NCBI RefSeq assembly: GCF_000525775.1 | Contig: NZ_JALU01000018.1 | Location: 1-64,000 of the forward strand | Direction of reading: 5' to 3' | DNA length: 64,000 nucleotides | DNA from: Mogibacterium timidum ATCC 33093 | GTDB lineage: Bacteria; Bacillota; Clostridia; Peptostreptococcales; Anaerovoracaceae | Shown: one piece after another, positions 1 to 8,247 of the stretch | Layout of the letters: each line of letters starts with the position of its first letter | How positions within the stretch are numbered: position 1 is the stretch's first letter | Position numbers and translations under genes: made by a program | The notes under the pieces: generated by a model | Told to the model about the DNA's origin: nothing | The model's database searches: none | The model's input: only the letters and a program-made list of their open reading frames with translations

Positions 1-4
1 AATA

Positions 5-18
5 AAGGTCTTTCGTGA
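5..18 (+). repeat. IS left terminal inverted repeat
   Basis: AAGGTCTTTCGTGA, matching the reverse complement of 1397-1410 without mismatch. It lies downstream of the transposase stop codon. Confidence 0.85.
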
Positions 19-93
19 GAAATGTGTAACGGGCCGGTCAGTTTCTTCTAGCTGGCTCTTAAATATTGTCTACCAAATTATTTTTGACATGTC

Positions 94-130
94 AAGACAT
101 ACTCGGTTGAAACGGGCATGTCTTTTATTT
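94..130 (+). terminator. Stem-loop with T-rich tail inside the IS
   Basis: AAGACATACTCG (94-105) pairs imperfectly with CGGGCATGTCTT (113-124) around a seven-base loop and is followed by TTATTT. Read on the plus strand it resembles an intrinsic terminator that would stop outside transcription from entering the element antisense to the transposase. The stem has one mismatch and one wobble, so support is modest. Confidence 0.35.
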
Positions 131-163
131 GAAATCCGGCAATTTCTGCTATTCAGGCAGACG

Positions 164-1363
164 CTACGGATACATGATCGACAACTCGCCACGGACTTTT
201 CCCCGGTTGCGTAGTGGCATTGTCCACTTGCGTTGAGAACCGGAGAATACACTTCTCCGGCGGTTTAGCCGCCTCAGTGTCGAATTCAGTGATTCTATGG
301 CATTGGTCGTGTAGAAGGCTGTTCTGACATCCCCGGAAAACTTGAAAATCGGAGATATGGCGTCCCGGTTATTACTTCGGCGTTTCATAGCATAGGGACA
401 CTGTGGACTCCACTTATCTGTGACCTGATCAAGCTGCGTCAGTGCTGTCTTTTCGTCGGGAGCTGTATAAATCGTCTTAAGATCCTTAGCGAAGGACATC
501 ATGTCTTTGTTCGCCACATACTTCAATGTGTTCCTGACCATATGTACGATACAGCGCCGGTGCTCTGTTTTCGGGAATGCAGCCGAAATGGCATCCTTTA
601 TTCCGGTCAATCCATCTGAACAAAGGATCAGTATGTCCTGAACGCCTCTGTTTTTCAACGAATTCAAAACAGACAACCAGTATTTGCTGCTCTCGTTTTC
701 TCCAACATCTATCGTCAGGACATCTTTGCTTCCATCTGCGTCGATCCCAAGAACAACGTATGCTGCACGCTTCTGTACAACTCCGTCTTCTCTGACAGAA
801 AAATGGATGGCGTCTATGAATACGATCGGATAAACTGCTTCCAGCGGGCGGTTCTGCCAGTCTTCGATCTGCGGCAGAATTTTGTCCGTTACGTCCGAAA
901 TGAAGCTTTCTGAAGCCTCAAAGCCATATATATCCTCAATCGTTTCAGAGATCTGTTTTGTGGTCATTCCCTTCGCATACATCGATATGATCTTCCGGTC
1001 AATGACCGAAATGTCTTTCCGGCGTTTTTTTACGACATTAGGTTCAAAAGAGGAATTGCGGTCCTGTGGAACATCGATGGACATGCTGCCATAGCTGGAA
1101 TTGACGCGTTTATTCTTGTATCCGTTCCTGTAGTTCCGCTCAAGATCAAACTCATCTGAGCGCTCAGATTTCTCATAACCGATATGTTCATCCATCTCGG
1201 CCTCCATCATTTCCCTGATCGTGCCACCGAGAAGATCTTTGAGAGCATCCCGGATATCCTGAGCGCTCTCAATATCGTATTCTTCGAGCAGTCCGCGGAT
1301 GATCTCACGTTTTCCTTCAGTCATTTCGACATGATGCATCGGTTTCTTTGGTTTTCTGGTCAT
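164..1363 (-). CDS. IS256-family transposase, probably defective
   Basis: A 399-residue DDE transposase. The catalytic triad is visible: Asp184 in VFIDAIHF, Asp250 in CSDGLTG and Glu357 in TTNAIESLN. The C-terminus departs from the family. After SVFSGSQ (about 371-377) it jumps straight to KWTMP, where relatives have roughly 18 more residues (a VFPSDTALLK...-like helix). At least three positions that are normally Trp (in the SWxxNWDAISP segment and in RNWG) read as Arg. Family knowledge suggests an internal in-frame deletion plus point decay, so activity is doubtful. The start ATG at 1363 follows an AGGGC-like ribosome site. Confidence 0.9.
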   Translation of the reverse strand: MTRKPKKPMHHVEMTEGKREIIRGLLEEYDIESAQDIRDALKDLLGGTIREMMEAEMDEHIGYEKSERSDEFDLERNYRNGYKNKRVNSSYGSMSIDVPQDRNSSFEPNVVKKRRKDISVIDRKIISMYAKGMTTKQISETIEDIYGFEASESFISDVTDKILPQIEDWQNRPLEAVYPIVFIDAIHFSVREDGVVQKRAAYVVLGIDADGSKDVLTIDVGENESSKYWLSVLNSLKNRGVQDILILCSDGLTGIKDAISAAFPKTEHRRCIVHMVRNTLKYVANKDMMSFAKDLKTIYTAPDEKTALTQLDQVTDKWSPQCPYAMKRRSNNRDAISPIFKFSGDVRTAFYTTNAIESLNSTLRRLNRRRSVFSGSQRKWTMPLRNRGKVRGELSIMYP

Positions 1364-1396
1364 AATAAAAAGCCCTCCGTGATTTAATGATTACTG

Positions 1397-1410
1397 TCAC
1401 GAAAGACCTT
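1397..1410 (-). repeat. IS right terminal inverted repeat
   Basis: TCACGAAAGACCTT, the complement of the left end at 5-18. It sits upstream of the transposase start. Confidence 0.85.
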
Positions 1411-1552
1411 GTCAAATGTTTTTACAGAGTTTTTTCTATATGTCCCACCCATAGCTTCGATACAGCCGGCGTGATGGCACTTGAAAAGATTCCCTGGTAA
1501 CCGGGGAGAGAAGCTGTGAGTCATCATAAATATCCTGCACCGGAGCGAAGGT
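1411..1552. other. Non-coding gap between IS and amidase gene
   Basis: No ORF. It contains nested inverted repeats: AGCTTC near 1454 with GAAGCT near 1511, GCC...GGC around 1467-1480, and CCCTGGTAACCGGGG around 1491-1505. These could fold as a compact RNA on either strand. I could not match it to a known RNA family by eye. It may be the 3' region of the amidase transcript. Confidence 0.3.
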
Positions 1553-2308
1553 CTATTTTTCATCTGAATTCTTATCCTTTTCGTAGTAATGAGAATACGT
1601 GTTTTCTATGGCTTTTGCCATCGCTTTTGCGTTACCCTTGAGATTGTTGTCGAATAACCGGTTATCGTGCTTGCTGCTGATGAATCCCAGCTCTACTAAG
1701 CATGAAGGCATCTTATTCTTCGACAGCTCATCGTATTCGTGCTCCTTACTGACTAATGTGCCGGCGCGAATTCTGCGCTTGGTGAAGCCCTCTTTATGCA
1801 GCTGCTTCATTATCTGATTGCCCAGATAGCGGCTTTCCTCATTGTTGTCCATAGGGAGGAATACCTCGACACCTTGAGCCGATTTGTCCTCTGCCTTGTT
1901 CCTGTGAATTGAGACCATCAGCTTAGCCTTGCTTTTGTTGGCCATCTTGCCGATTTTAATTCGTTCGGTATAGCGGTCATCCTCGCGAGTCATATACACC
2001 TTGAAGTTCTTTTTGTTGAGCTCCTTCTTGACCTGAAGGGCAATTCTGAGGGTGTCGTCCTTCTCGTCTCGGCTCTTCGTCTGAGAACCGGGATCGTGTC
2101 CTCCGTGACCGGGATCGATAAATATTACGCCGCGATCTAATTTCGGCGGGGCCAGAACATCTCTGTTGCGGTAAAGCCCTACTATAAAGAACATGACTGC
2201 TAAGACTGATACCGCTGCTGTGAATTTACGGCGTCTGCGTTTCTTTAGTTTTTTCCTTCTTTTGTCCGCGATTATGATATCGCGCATCTGTTGTTCGTTG
2301 AGTGCCAA
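1553..2308 (-). CDS. N-acetylmuramoyl-L-alanine amidase, CwlD-like
   Basis: A 251-residue zinc amidase (Amidase_3) that cleaves the bond between MurNAc and L-Ala in peptidoglycan. It has a very basic N-terminus, one membrane segment (about 31-46) and an external catalytic domain from about residue 60. Zinc ligands are visible as His68 in DPGHGG, Glu82 in SRDEKD and His135 in SIHRN; catalytic Glu206 lies in CLVELGF. Translation starts at TTG 2308 behind AGGAGAAGG. Its size and single membrane anchor resemble CwlD, which makes muramic lactam in spore cortex; sporulation cannot be judged from this window, so a vegetative role is equally possible. Confidence 0.88.
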   Translation of the reverse strand: MALNEQQMRDIIIADKRRKKLKKRRRRKFTAAVSVLAVMFFIVGLYRNRDVLAPPKLDRGVIFIDPGHGGHDPGSQTKSRDEKDDTLRIALQVKKELNKKNFKVYMTREDDRYTERIKIGKMANKSKAKLMVSIHRNKAEDKSAQGVEVFLPMDNNEESRYLGNQIMKQLHKEGFTKRRIRAGTLVSKEHEYDELSKNKMPSCLVELGFISSKHDNRLFDNNLKGNAKAMAKAIENTYSHYYEKDKNSDEK

Positions 2309-2406
2309 ATCCTTCTCCTAAAAACTTAACTGATCAGATATATCTCCTCTATGCTACAATATTGCGTAAAATTTGTAAATAATATACAAGTGTACGGACA
2401 GAATCG

Positions 2407-2435
2407 TTGAAGGTTAGAGGCTTCGATGATATAAT
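2407..2435 (+). promoter_or_regulatory. Predicted promoter of nnrD
   Basis: TTGAAG (2407-2412), a 17-base spacer and TATAAT (2430-2435) lie 36 bases before the start codon. Confidence 0.6.
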
Positions 2436-2471
2436 CTATGCGAACTAATTTCTGATATAAGAGGAGTCTGT

Positions 2472-3989
2472 ATGTATGCATTGACGGCGAAAGCCATGAG
2501 CTACATGGATGAATATACGATTGACAAGGGCATTTCCGGTGCCGTCCTGATGGAAAACGCTGCCGGCGGGCTTGTCGATGAGATAATTGCACGTTATCCA
2601 GACAAGGACACAGAGATCCTCGTCGTCGTTGGTCATGGTAATAACGGGGCAGATGGTCTCTGTGCGGCCAGATGGCTATTGCATCTCGGATATATCGTCA
2701 ATGTGTATTTCGTAGGAGATAGAAGCAAGGTTTCGAGAGCCTTTACAGATCAGCTCAGAGTGCTGACTTCGATGAGCAAGTCGTTCAGAATGTACGGACT
2801 TGGATCGCGCGATGATATGAAGGTGCTGCAGCAGCGATACGATGTCATTGTCGACGGAATCTTCGGCATAGGACTCAACAGGCGATTTGGAGCAAACTTT
2901 GCCAAGTTTATTGAATACCTCAATACCAAGTCGGGATTCAAGATAGCAATAGATATTCCGTCCGGACTCAATGCTACTACCGGCGGCATCATGGATGCCG
3001 TATTCAAGGCAGACCTGACAGTTACGTTCGGCAACTACAAGACAGGTATGTTCTTTGGAGCAGGCAGAGCAGTTACAGGCGAGGTCAAGCTAATAGATAT
3101 AGGAATTATCAAGTCCGGATACGCTTTGATTGAAGATAAGCTGTACATCTGCGACAGGGACTTCCTTGAGGATACGCGGCATTTGGCGCTTATACCCCGA
3201 GAGGAGCGCTCGCACAAGGGCACATTCGGCTCGGTCGGGATAGTGGTAGGGCCTAATGCGATGATGGGAGCCAGCATGCTGGCGGCTAAGGCTGCTTACA
3301 GGTGCGGTTGCGGTCTGGTCAAGGTGTTCTGCCCTAACAAATACGTTGGTTACTTCAACGTCGCTATCCCGGAGACTGTGGTAGTACCGTACAAGAATGA
3401 CGATATCTCGGGAGCGATGACGGAGTTTGCGAAGTCGGTTGATGTGGTGCTGGTCGGTCCGGGTCTCAAGGAGGATTCGACGGGTCGAATCCTAGTTAAA
3501 CAGCTGCTTGCCATGGACATCAAGATGGTTATTGATGCCGGAGCGCTCAATATAATATCCAAGAATCTCAAGCCTTTCCGTAAGAGGAGGGCAGAATGCG
3601 TAATTACTCCTCATGTGGGAGAGATGGCAAGGCTGTGCGACGAGGACATCAAGGTTGTAGACAAGAATAAAATTGGCTTTATCAGGAAGTTCTCGGAGCG
3701 TTATAGCGTAAGCATGGTGGTTAAGTCGGATGTATCGCTGATATCATTGCTTAGTGGCAGCGACCAGAGGTTGTTCCTCAACATCCTTGGCAATTCCGGT
3801 CTTGCAACTGCGGGCTCAGGAGATGTGCTTGCAGGGACAATTGCATCGCTGATCGCTCAAGGCAACAGTCCCAACAACAGCTTGCTGTACGGAGTGATGA
3901 TCCACGGTAATGCTGCGGACAAGCTCGATACAGGAGAGGATTCTCGACGCAAGATGATGGCCAGTGATATTGTGGACAAGCTCTTTTAA
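2472..3989 (+). CDS. nnrD: Bifunctional NAD(P)HX epimerase/dehydratase
   Basis: A 505-residue repair enzyme that converts damaged, hydrated NAD(P)H back to the active cofactor. The N-terminal half (about 1-215) is the YjeF_N epimerase domain, with GHGNNGADGL near residue 53. The C-terminal half (about 220-505) is the ADP/ATP-dependent dehydratase with a ribokinase-like fold, showing PHVGEM and the nucleotide loop AGSGDVLAG. The ATG follows AAGAGGAG. The fused arrangement is the usual bacterial one and the length is normal. It has its own promoter and is followed by a terminator-like sequence, so it is probably monocistronic. Confidence 0.93.
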   Translation: MYALTAKAMSYMDEYTIDKGISGAVLMENAAGGLVDEIIARYPDKDTEILVVVGHGNNGADGLCAARWLLHLGYIVNVYFVGDRSKVSRAFTDQLRVLTSMSKSFRMYGLGSRDDMKVLQQRYDVIVDGIFGIGLNRRFGANFAKFIEYLNTKSGFKIAIDIPSGLNATTGGIMDAVFKADLTVTFGNYKTGMFFGAGRAVTGEVKLIDIGIIKSGYALIEDKLYICDRDFLEDTRHLALIPREERSHKGTFGSVGIVVGPNAMMGASMLAAKAAYRCGCGLVKVFCPNKYVGYFNVAIPETVVVPYKNDDISGAMTEFAKSVDVVLVGPGLKEDSTGRILVKQLLAMDIKMVIDAGALNIISKNLKPFRKRRAECVITPHVGEMARLCDEDIKVVDKNKIGFIRKFSERYSVSMVVKSDVSLISLLSGSDQRLFLNILGNSGLATAGSGDVLAGTIASLIAQGNSPNNSLLYGVMIHGNAADKLDTGEDSRRKMMASDIVDKLF

Positions 3990-4058
3990 GCGCGTACCAT
4001 AGCGTATGGCATAAATCGTGCAGAGAGTGAATGCATATAGTTATAACAGGCGATAATA

Positions 4059-4110
4059 GGCGGATATTGATATTGGTTCAGATAGTAACACATATGTGTC
4101 CGCTTTTTTA
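4059..4110 (+). terminator. Possible terminator after nnrD
   Basis: GCGGA near 4060 can pair with TCCGC ending near 4103, enclosing the palindrome ACACATATGTGT; a run of six T follows. The outer stem is short and the loop long. Confidence 0.4.
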
Positions 4111-4114
4111 TTTC

Positions 4115-4143
4115 TTGTGCTCTGCTTATTAAAATGTTATAAT
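4115..4143 (+). promoter_or_regulatory. Predicted promoter of rpsU
   Basis: TTGTGC (4115-4120), a 17-base spacer and TATAAT (4138-4143). The expected transcript start is near 4150, leaving a leader of about 55 bases. Confidence 0.6.
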
Positions 4144-4147
4144 TCAT

Positions 4148-4175
4148 GTGTTATGACGATACTTGTCCATAACAC
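4148..4175 (+). promoter_or_regulatory. Hairpin in the rpsU 5' leader
   Basis: GTGTTATG (4148-4155) and CATAACAC (4168-4175) form a perfect 8-bp stem with a 12-base loop between the promoter and the ribosome site. It may be an operator for S21 or only a stabilising 5' hairpin. Confidence 0.4.
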
Positions 4176-4204
4176 TCTGAAATGGCAGGAGGTGAATCAG
4201 TAAT

Positions 4205-4384
4205 ATGGCACAGGTTACCGTTAGAGAGAACGAGAGCTTGGAAAGTGCGCTTAAGAGATTTAAGAGATCTTGCGCGCGTGACGGCGTGATGTCCGAACTC
4301 AGAAAGAGAGAGCATTACGAGAAGCCAAGTGTAAAGCGTAAGAAGAAGTCTGAGGCTGCCAGGAAGAAGGCAAGAAAGTACTAA
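4205..4384 (+). CDS. rpsU: 30S ribosomal protein S21
   Basis: A 59-residue, highly basic protein of the small ribosomal subunit, found near the anti-Shine-Dalgarno region. The N-terminus [19 protein letters not shown] is typical of S21, and the C-terminus is a Lys/Arg-rich tail ending ARKKARKY. A strong AGGAGG site lies upstream of ATG 4205. It is followed after 19 bases by yqeY, a pairing common in Firmicutes. Length and sequence are normal. Confidence 0.97.
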   Translation: MAQVTVRENESLESALKRFKRSCARDGVMSELRKREHYEKPSVKRKKKSEAARKKARKY

Positions 4385-4403
4385 GTCTTAGGAGGTGAAG
4401 AGC

Positions 4404-4856
4404 GTGGGTCTTAAAGAGCAATTGATGTCTGATTACAAGACAGCTATGAAGGAGCACGACGTCACCACCAAGGAGACCGTCAACCTCGTTAGAGCTGCCA
4501 TTAAGCAGCACGAAGTAGATCAGAAGGTCGTACTTGAGGATGACGCCGATATCATTCCGATCATCAAGAAGCAGCTCAAGATGCGCAGAGATGCGCTGGC
4601 TGATTTTGAGAGGGCCGGAAGAACAGACTTATTAGATGGTTATAACAAGGAAATAGAGGTGCTTGAGAGATATCTCCCTGAGGAGCTGTCCGAGGAAGCC
4701 GTTCTTGCAGCGATTGAGAAGATTGCTGATGAAGAGGGCATTGAACGCAACATGAAGAGCATGGGCGTTATGATGAAAACCGTAATGTCTAAGCTTCGCG
4801 GGCAGGCTGACGGCTCTCTTATATCCAAGATGGTCAGGGAATACCTCAGCAAATGA
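4404..4856 (+). CDS. YqeY/GatB-domain protein
   Basis: A 150-residue protein of the YqeY family, which resembles the tRNA-binding tail domain of GatB and has no firmly settled role. The N-terminus GLKEQLMSDYKTAMKEHD and the C-terminal helical part with GVMMKTVMSKLRGQADG are characteristic. I place the start at GTG 4404, because the upstream in-frame GTG at 4395 lies inside the ribosome site GGAGGTGAAG. It is cotranscribed with rpsU and ends at a strong terminator. Confidence 0.92.
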   Translation: MGLKEQLMSDYKTAMKEHDVTTKETVNLVRAAIKQHEVDQKVVLEDDADIIPIIKKQLKMRRDALADFERAGRTDLLDGYNKEIEVLERYLPEELSEEAVLAAIEKIADEEGIERNMKSMGVMMKTVMSKLRGQADGSLISKMVREYLSK

Positions 4857-4875
4857 CTATCGATATTGTAATTGA

Positions 4876-4900
4876 CAGGGCCGCGGCCCTGTTTTTTTCT
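4876..4900 (+). terminator. Intrinsic terminator of rpsU-yqeY
   Basis: CAGGGCCGCGGCCCTG (4876-4891) is a GC-only perfect palindrome followed by seven T. Confidence 0.9.
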
Positions 4901-4944
4901 TTCCGAATTGTTGATAAATGCGCTAAATGGCGGTTATCATTTCG

Positions 4945-4973
4945 TTGTAAACGGGGCGTAAAACGGCTATAAT
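4945..4973 (+). promoter_or_regulatory. Predicted promoter of the phoH operon
   Basis: TTGTAA (4945-4950), 17 bases, TATAAT (4968-4973), 30 bases before the phoH start. It probably drives phoH-ybeY-era-recO and perhaps the following genes. Confidence 0.6.
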
Positions 4974-5002
4974 ATTAAGTAATATTTGCAAAGGAAAAGT
5001 GC

Positions 5003-6001
5003 ATGGATAAGAGTACAGATATAGTTAGATTCGAAATTCCGGAGGATATAAACAGAGAGCAGCTTTTTGGTACGCTTGATGCCAATATCAAGCAGGTCGA
5101 GAAATCTACCGGTACCACGATTGTCATGCGTGATGACGGACTTTTTATCAAGGGCGCCGGTAATATCAGAGCGGCAAATATCATCAGCAGTATGGTTGAA
5201 AATCTCCGTGTAGAGCCGGAGCTAGATGCTCGCAGGGTGAATTACCTGATAGATATGGAGAATGCAGGCGAAACCTTTGATGCCAAGTCGCAGGTCAGCG
5301 ATGTGATATGCTACACTCACAGGGGAAAGCCGCTCAAACCCAAGACTAAGGGGCAGAAGCGATATGTCGACACCATCCGCAACAACGATATGGTATTTGG
5401 CATAGGGCCGGCGGGAACGGGCAAGACGTACCTGGCTTGTGCGCTTGCTGCAAATGCCCTCAAAAACAAAGAAGTTGAGCGGATCATACTGGCCAGGCCG
5501 GCTGTGGAGGCCGGCGAGAGTCTCGGATTCCTGCCGGGAGACCTGCAGGACAAGGTGGATCCATATTTGAGACCGCTGTACGATGCCATATTTGAGATAA
5601 TCGGTCAGGAAACTGCAGCCAGACTCAAGGAGAATGGCGTAATCGAAGTTGTTCCTCTCGCATACATGAGAGGCCGAACCTTGGATAATTCGTTTATCAT
5701 CCTCGACGAGGCTCAAAATACCACGAGGGAACAGATGAAGATGTTTCTTACCCGTATGGGCTTCAATTCCAAGGTGGTAGTCACCGGAGATATCACGCAG
5801 ATAGATTTGCCTAAGGGAGCAGGCTCAGGTCTGGTAGAGGCTAAACGTGTGTTGGCTGATGTGGATGGGGTTGAGTTCAGCTACCTGAGCGAGGTAGATG
5901 TAGTTAGACACGAGCTCGTAAAGCGGATTATCAAGGCGTATAGCGATTATGAGAATTCAAGCAGCAGTGCGAATGCGCGGCGCGGTGGGAGCAGAAGATG
6001 A
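5003..6001 (+). CDS. PhoH-family ATPase (YbeZ/PhoL type)
   Basis: A 332-residue P-loop protein. An N-terminal KH-like/small alpha-beta region (about 1-110) is followed by the PhoH ATPase domain with Walker A GPAGTGKT near residue 135 and Walker [10 protein letters not shown] near 232. Homologues are RNA-linked ATPases that act with YbeY in rRNA maturation and ribosome quality control. The stop overlaps the ybeY start (ATGA), so the two are translationally coupled. Length is normal; the Ser/Arg-rich tail is not conserved in the family as far as I know. Confidence 0.93.
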   Translation: MDKSTDIVRFEIPEDINREQLFGTLDANIKQVEKSTGTTIVMRDDGLFIKGAGNIRAANIISSMVENLRVEPELDARRVNYLIDMENAGETFDAKSQVSDVICYTHRGKPLKPKTKGQKRYVDTIRNNDMVFGIGPAGTGKTYLACALAANALKNKEVERIILARPAVEAGESLGFLPGDLQDKVDPYLRPLYDAIFEIIGQETAARLKENGVIEVVPLAYMRGRTLDNSFIILDEAQNTTREQMKMFLTRMGFNSKVVVTGDITQIDLPKGAGSGLVEAKRVLADVDGVEFSYLSEVDVVRHELVKRIIKAYSDYENSSSSANARRGGSRR

Positions 6002-6525
6002 TATTAGATATCAACTATAGTGATGCCGCTTACGGAGAGTGCGAAGCTGACGAACGCATAGATGAAGGGCTGATTGAAAGGGCTGCTAAGCATCTGCTCG
6101 CAGCAGAGCTCTTGGGCAAGCTTGATGAAGCTACGCTTTCTAAGGCAGGTGAGCTGCCGGTGTATATAAGTGTTTCAATCGTGTCTGAGGGGGAAATCCG
6201 AGAGCTTAACGGTGAGTTTCGCGGCATAGACAGTGTGACGGACGTATTATCGTTCCCGCAGTTTGAGAATAGTGACGAGCTGCTGGCGGAGCTGGACGGA
6301 GACGAAGCCGGTGTGAATATACCGATGGGCGATGTCGTTATCTGTCTCGATCAAGCCGAGAGGCAATCGCAGGAGTATGAGACATCTATCAAGAGGGAGG
6401 TCACATATCTGTTTGTGCACAGCCTTCTGCATCTTCTAGGCTACGACCATATGCAGCCTGAAGAGAAAGCTGAGATGCGCGAACACGAGGAACGGATAAT
6501 GACTGCACTGGATATTTGCAGGTAA
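5998..6525 (+). CDS. ybeY: Endoribonuclease YbeY
   Basis: A 175-residue metal-dependent single-strand endoribonuclease needed for 16S rRNA 3'-end processing and 70S quality control. The zinc signature HSLLHLLGYDH starts near residue 140 with the three His ligands in order. The region TDVLSFPQ around residue 80 is also typical. It overlaps phoH by four bases and precedes era by 15, the standard phoH-ybeY-era order. Confidence 0.95.
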   Translation: MILDINYSDAAYGECEADERIDEGLIERAAKHLLAAELLGKLDEATLSKAGELPVYISVSIVSEGEIRELNGEFRGIDSVTDVLSFPQFENSDELLAELDGDEAGVNIPMGDVVICLDQAERQSQEYETSIKREVTYLFVHSLLHLLGYDHMQPEEKAEMREHEERIMTALDICR

Positions 6526-6540
6526 CGGATTGGAGAATTG

Positions 6541-7440
6541 ATGAAATCAGGATTTATAGGAATCTTAGGCAGGCCTAATGCCGGCAAATCCACACTTCTC
6601 AACAATGTGCTGGGAGAGAAAATTGCAATTACGTCGGACAAGCCTCAGACGACGAGGAACAGGATAACCGGGATTTACACGGATCTCGAGCACGATGGCG
6701 GGGACGGAATTCAGATGATTTTCCTCGATACGCCGGGGATTCACAAGCCCAAGGATAAGCTGGGGACAGCGATCAATGAGACCGCCCTTAACACGGCCGG
6801 CGGCGTGGATGTCGTCCTGCTGATAGTCGACGGCTCTAAAAAATTCGGCAAGGGTGACCAGTACATACTCGACATGCTGGCAGAGTCGGAGTCCAAAAGG
6901 GTGCTCGCGATCAACAAGATGGACCTGGTAAGCCCGGATGCTTATCTGGAGCTTTACAGCAGATATGATGAGAGCGGACTATTTGACGAGATCTTTGGAA
7001 TATCCGCACTTCAGGGTACCAACATAGAGCATCTGATGAAATGCCTGTCCGGCTATATGTATGACGGGCCTATGTACTACCCTGATGATATGGCAACGGA
7101 TCACCCTGAGAGGTTTATCGTCAGCGAGATTATACGTGAAAAGCTTCTCCGATATCTCGACCGGGAGGTGCCACACGGTATTTTTGTCGAGATTGAATCG
7201 TATGAGGAAAAGCCTGATATAACTGAGATTGGAGCTGTGATATGCTGTGAACGCACATCGCACAAGAGCATTATCATCGGCAAAGGTGGTCGTAAACTCA
7301 AGGGCGTGGGCAAGAGCGCTCGCGAGGAGATAGAGCTGCTGCTGGGCACCAAGGTGTTCCTGTCGCTCTGGGTCAAGGTTAAGGAGCATTGGCGCAACTC
7401 GGATAGAGTCATCAAAAATCTCGGATATAAGGACGAATAG
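6541..7440 (+). CDS. era: GTPase Era
   Basis: A 299-residue GTPase that binds the 3' end of 16S rRNA and helps assemble the 30S subunit. G1 GRPNAGKS is at residues 10-17, G3 is DTPG, G4 is NKMD, and a C-terminal KH domain from about residue 200 contains the GKGG loop. I choose ATG 6541; the TTG directly before it is in frame but adds only one residue. Its position after ybeY and before recO is conserved in many Firmicutes. Confidence 0.96.
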   Translation: MKSGFIGILGRPNAGKSTLLNNVLGEKIAITSDKPQTTRNRITGIYTDLEHDGGDGIQMIFLDTPGIHKPKDKLGTAINETALNTAGGVDVVLLIVDGSKKFGKGDQYILDMLAESESKRVLAINKMDLVSPDAYLELYSRYDESGLFDEIFGISALQGTNIEHLMKCLSGYMYDGPMYYPDDMATDHPERFIVSEIIREKLLRYLDREVPHGIFVEIESYEEKPDITEIGAVICCERTSHKSIIIGKGGRKLKGVGKSAREEIELLLGTKVFLSLWVKVKEHWRNSDRVIKNLGYKDE

Positions 7441-7444
7441 TCAG

Positions 7445-8215
7445 ATGCTGATTAACACAGAGGGGATAGTCCTGCGGCAAAACAAAATTGCAAATAACAG
7501 GCGGCTTATTACACTGTTCACTAGGAGCCACGGCAAGATTGCTGCGGGGACGAGCATCAATGAGCGAGCAAAGGGAAGAGCAGCACTGGCGATTCGGCCC
7601 TTTACGTTTGCCGAATATGATATTTACAAGGGGCGCAGCTACTTCAACATTAATAACGCTGATGTCAAGAGGAGCTACTACTCGATTGGCGAGGATATAG
7701 ACAGGTACGTTGTGGCATCCAAGCTGCTTGAGTACGTCGACAAGACGACTGAAGAGGAGCAGGCGAGGCCGAGGCTGTTCGATATGACGCTGGAATTTAT
7801 GGAGTCTATCACAAATGCCAAAGGCAACTACATGACTTTGCTGTATGCGTTTATCGTTAAGTCACTGGCGTTTAACGGTGTAATGCCGGAGCTTAAGCAG
7901 TGCGTGAGCTGCGGTAAATCGTTGGCGGAGCTTCGAGAAGAGGGTGGAGGAAAGATTCGGTATTTCTCCGTGAGCGGCGGTGGAATCCTATGTGAGGATT
8001 GCTACAAAAGGCTTGATATGCGTGATGCTTCGTTGATTTTCAAGCCTGATTTTGATATAGTTGAAGTGTTAGATTACTTCACTAGGACGCCGCTTTCCGG
8101 TTTTGAGAAGGTGTCACTCAAGCCGTCGGTTTCAAGCGAGCTACAGCGGATTCTCTCGGAGTATTTAAAGTACTACCTGGATGTTGATATTCTTGGTGAC
8201 AGAATGAGCATATAG
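7445..8215 (+). CDS. recO: DNA repair protein RecO
   Basis: A 256-residue recombination mediator of the RecFOR pathway that helps load RecA on SSB-coated single-stranded DNA. An N-terminal OB-fold (about 1-80, starting NTEGIVLRQ) is followed by a helical domain and a four-Cys zinc finger (CVSCGKS near 153, then CEDC near 185). The gene starts four bases after era and is in the same operon. Length is normal. Confidence 0.93.
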   Translation: MLINTEGIVLRQNKIANNRRLITLFTRSHGKIAAGTSINERAKGRAALAIRPFTFAEYDIYKGRSYFNINNADVKRSYYSIGEDIDRYVVASKLLEYVDKTTEEEQARPRLFDMTLEFMESITNAKGNYMTLLYAFIVKSLAFNGVMPELKQCVSCGKSLAELREEGGGKIRYFSVSGGGILCEDCYKRLDMRDASLIFKPDFDIVEVLDYFTRTPLSGFEKVSLKPSVSSELQRILSEYLKYYLDVDILGDRMSI

Positions 8216-8247
8216 ATGAGGTCGTCATATTTAAGAGGAGGAATACT

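Larger units (their letters stand above)
5..1410 (-). mobile_element. IS256-family insertion sequence
   Basis: A single transposase gene on the minus strand is bracketed by 14-bp perfect terminal inverted repeats, AAGGTCTTTCGTGA at 5-18 and its complement at 1397-1410. The arms stop matching just inside this core. Only four bases lie left of the repeat, so the 8-9 bp target duplication usual for IS256 elements cannot be tested. The protein shows several signs of decay (see the CDS), so this copy is probably immobile by itself. The family assignment rests on the transposase; exact ends could be a base or two further out. Confidence 0.88.

Noticed and set aside
70-252. 60-codon minus-strand ORF at the IS left end
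   Set aside because: It overlaps the transposase in another frame and has no start signals or family features.
5222-5716. Minus-strand ORF of 164 codons inside phoH
   Set aside because: Antisense shadow of the PhoH ATPase domain with no family features.
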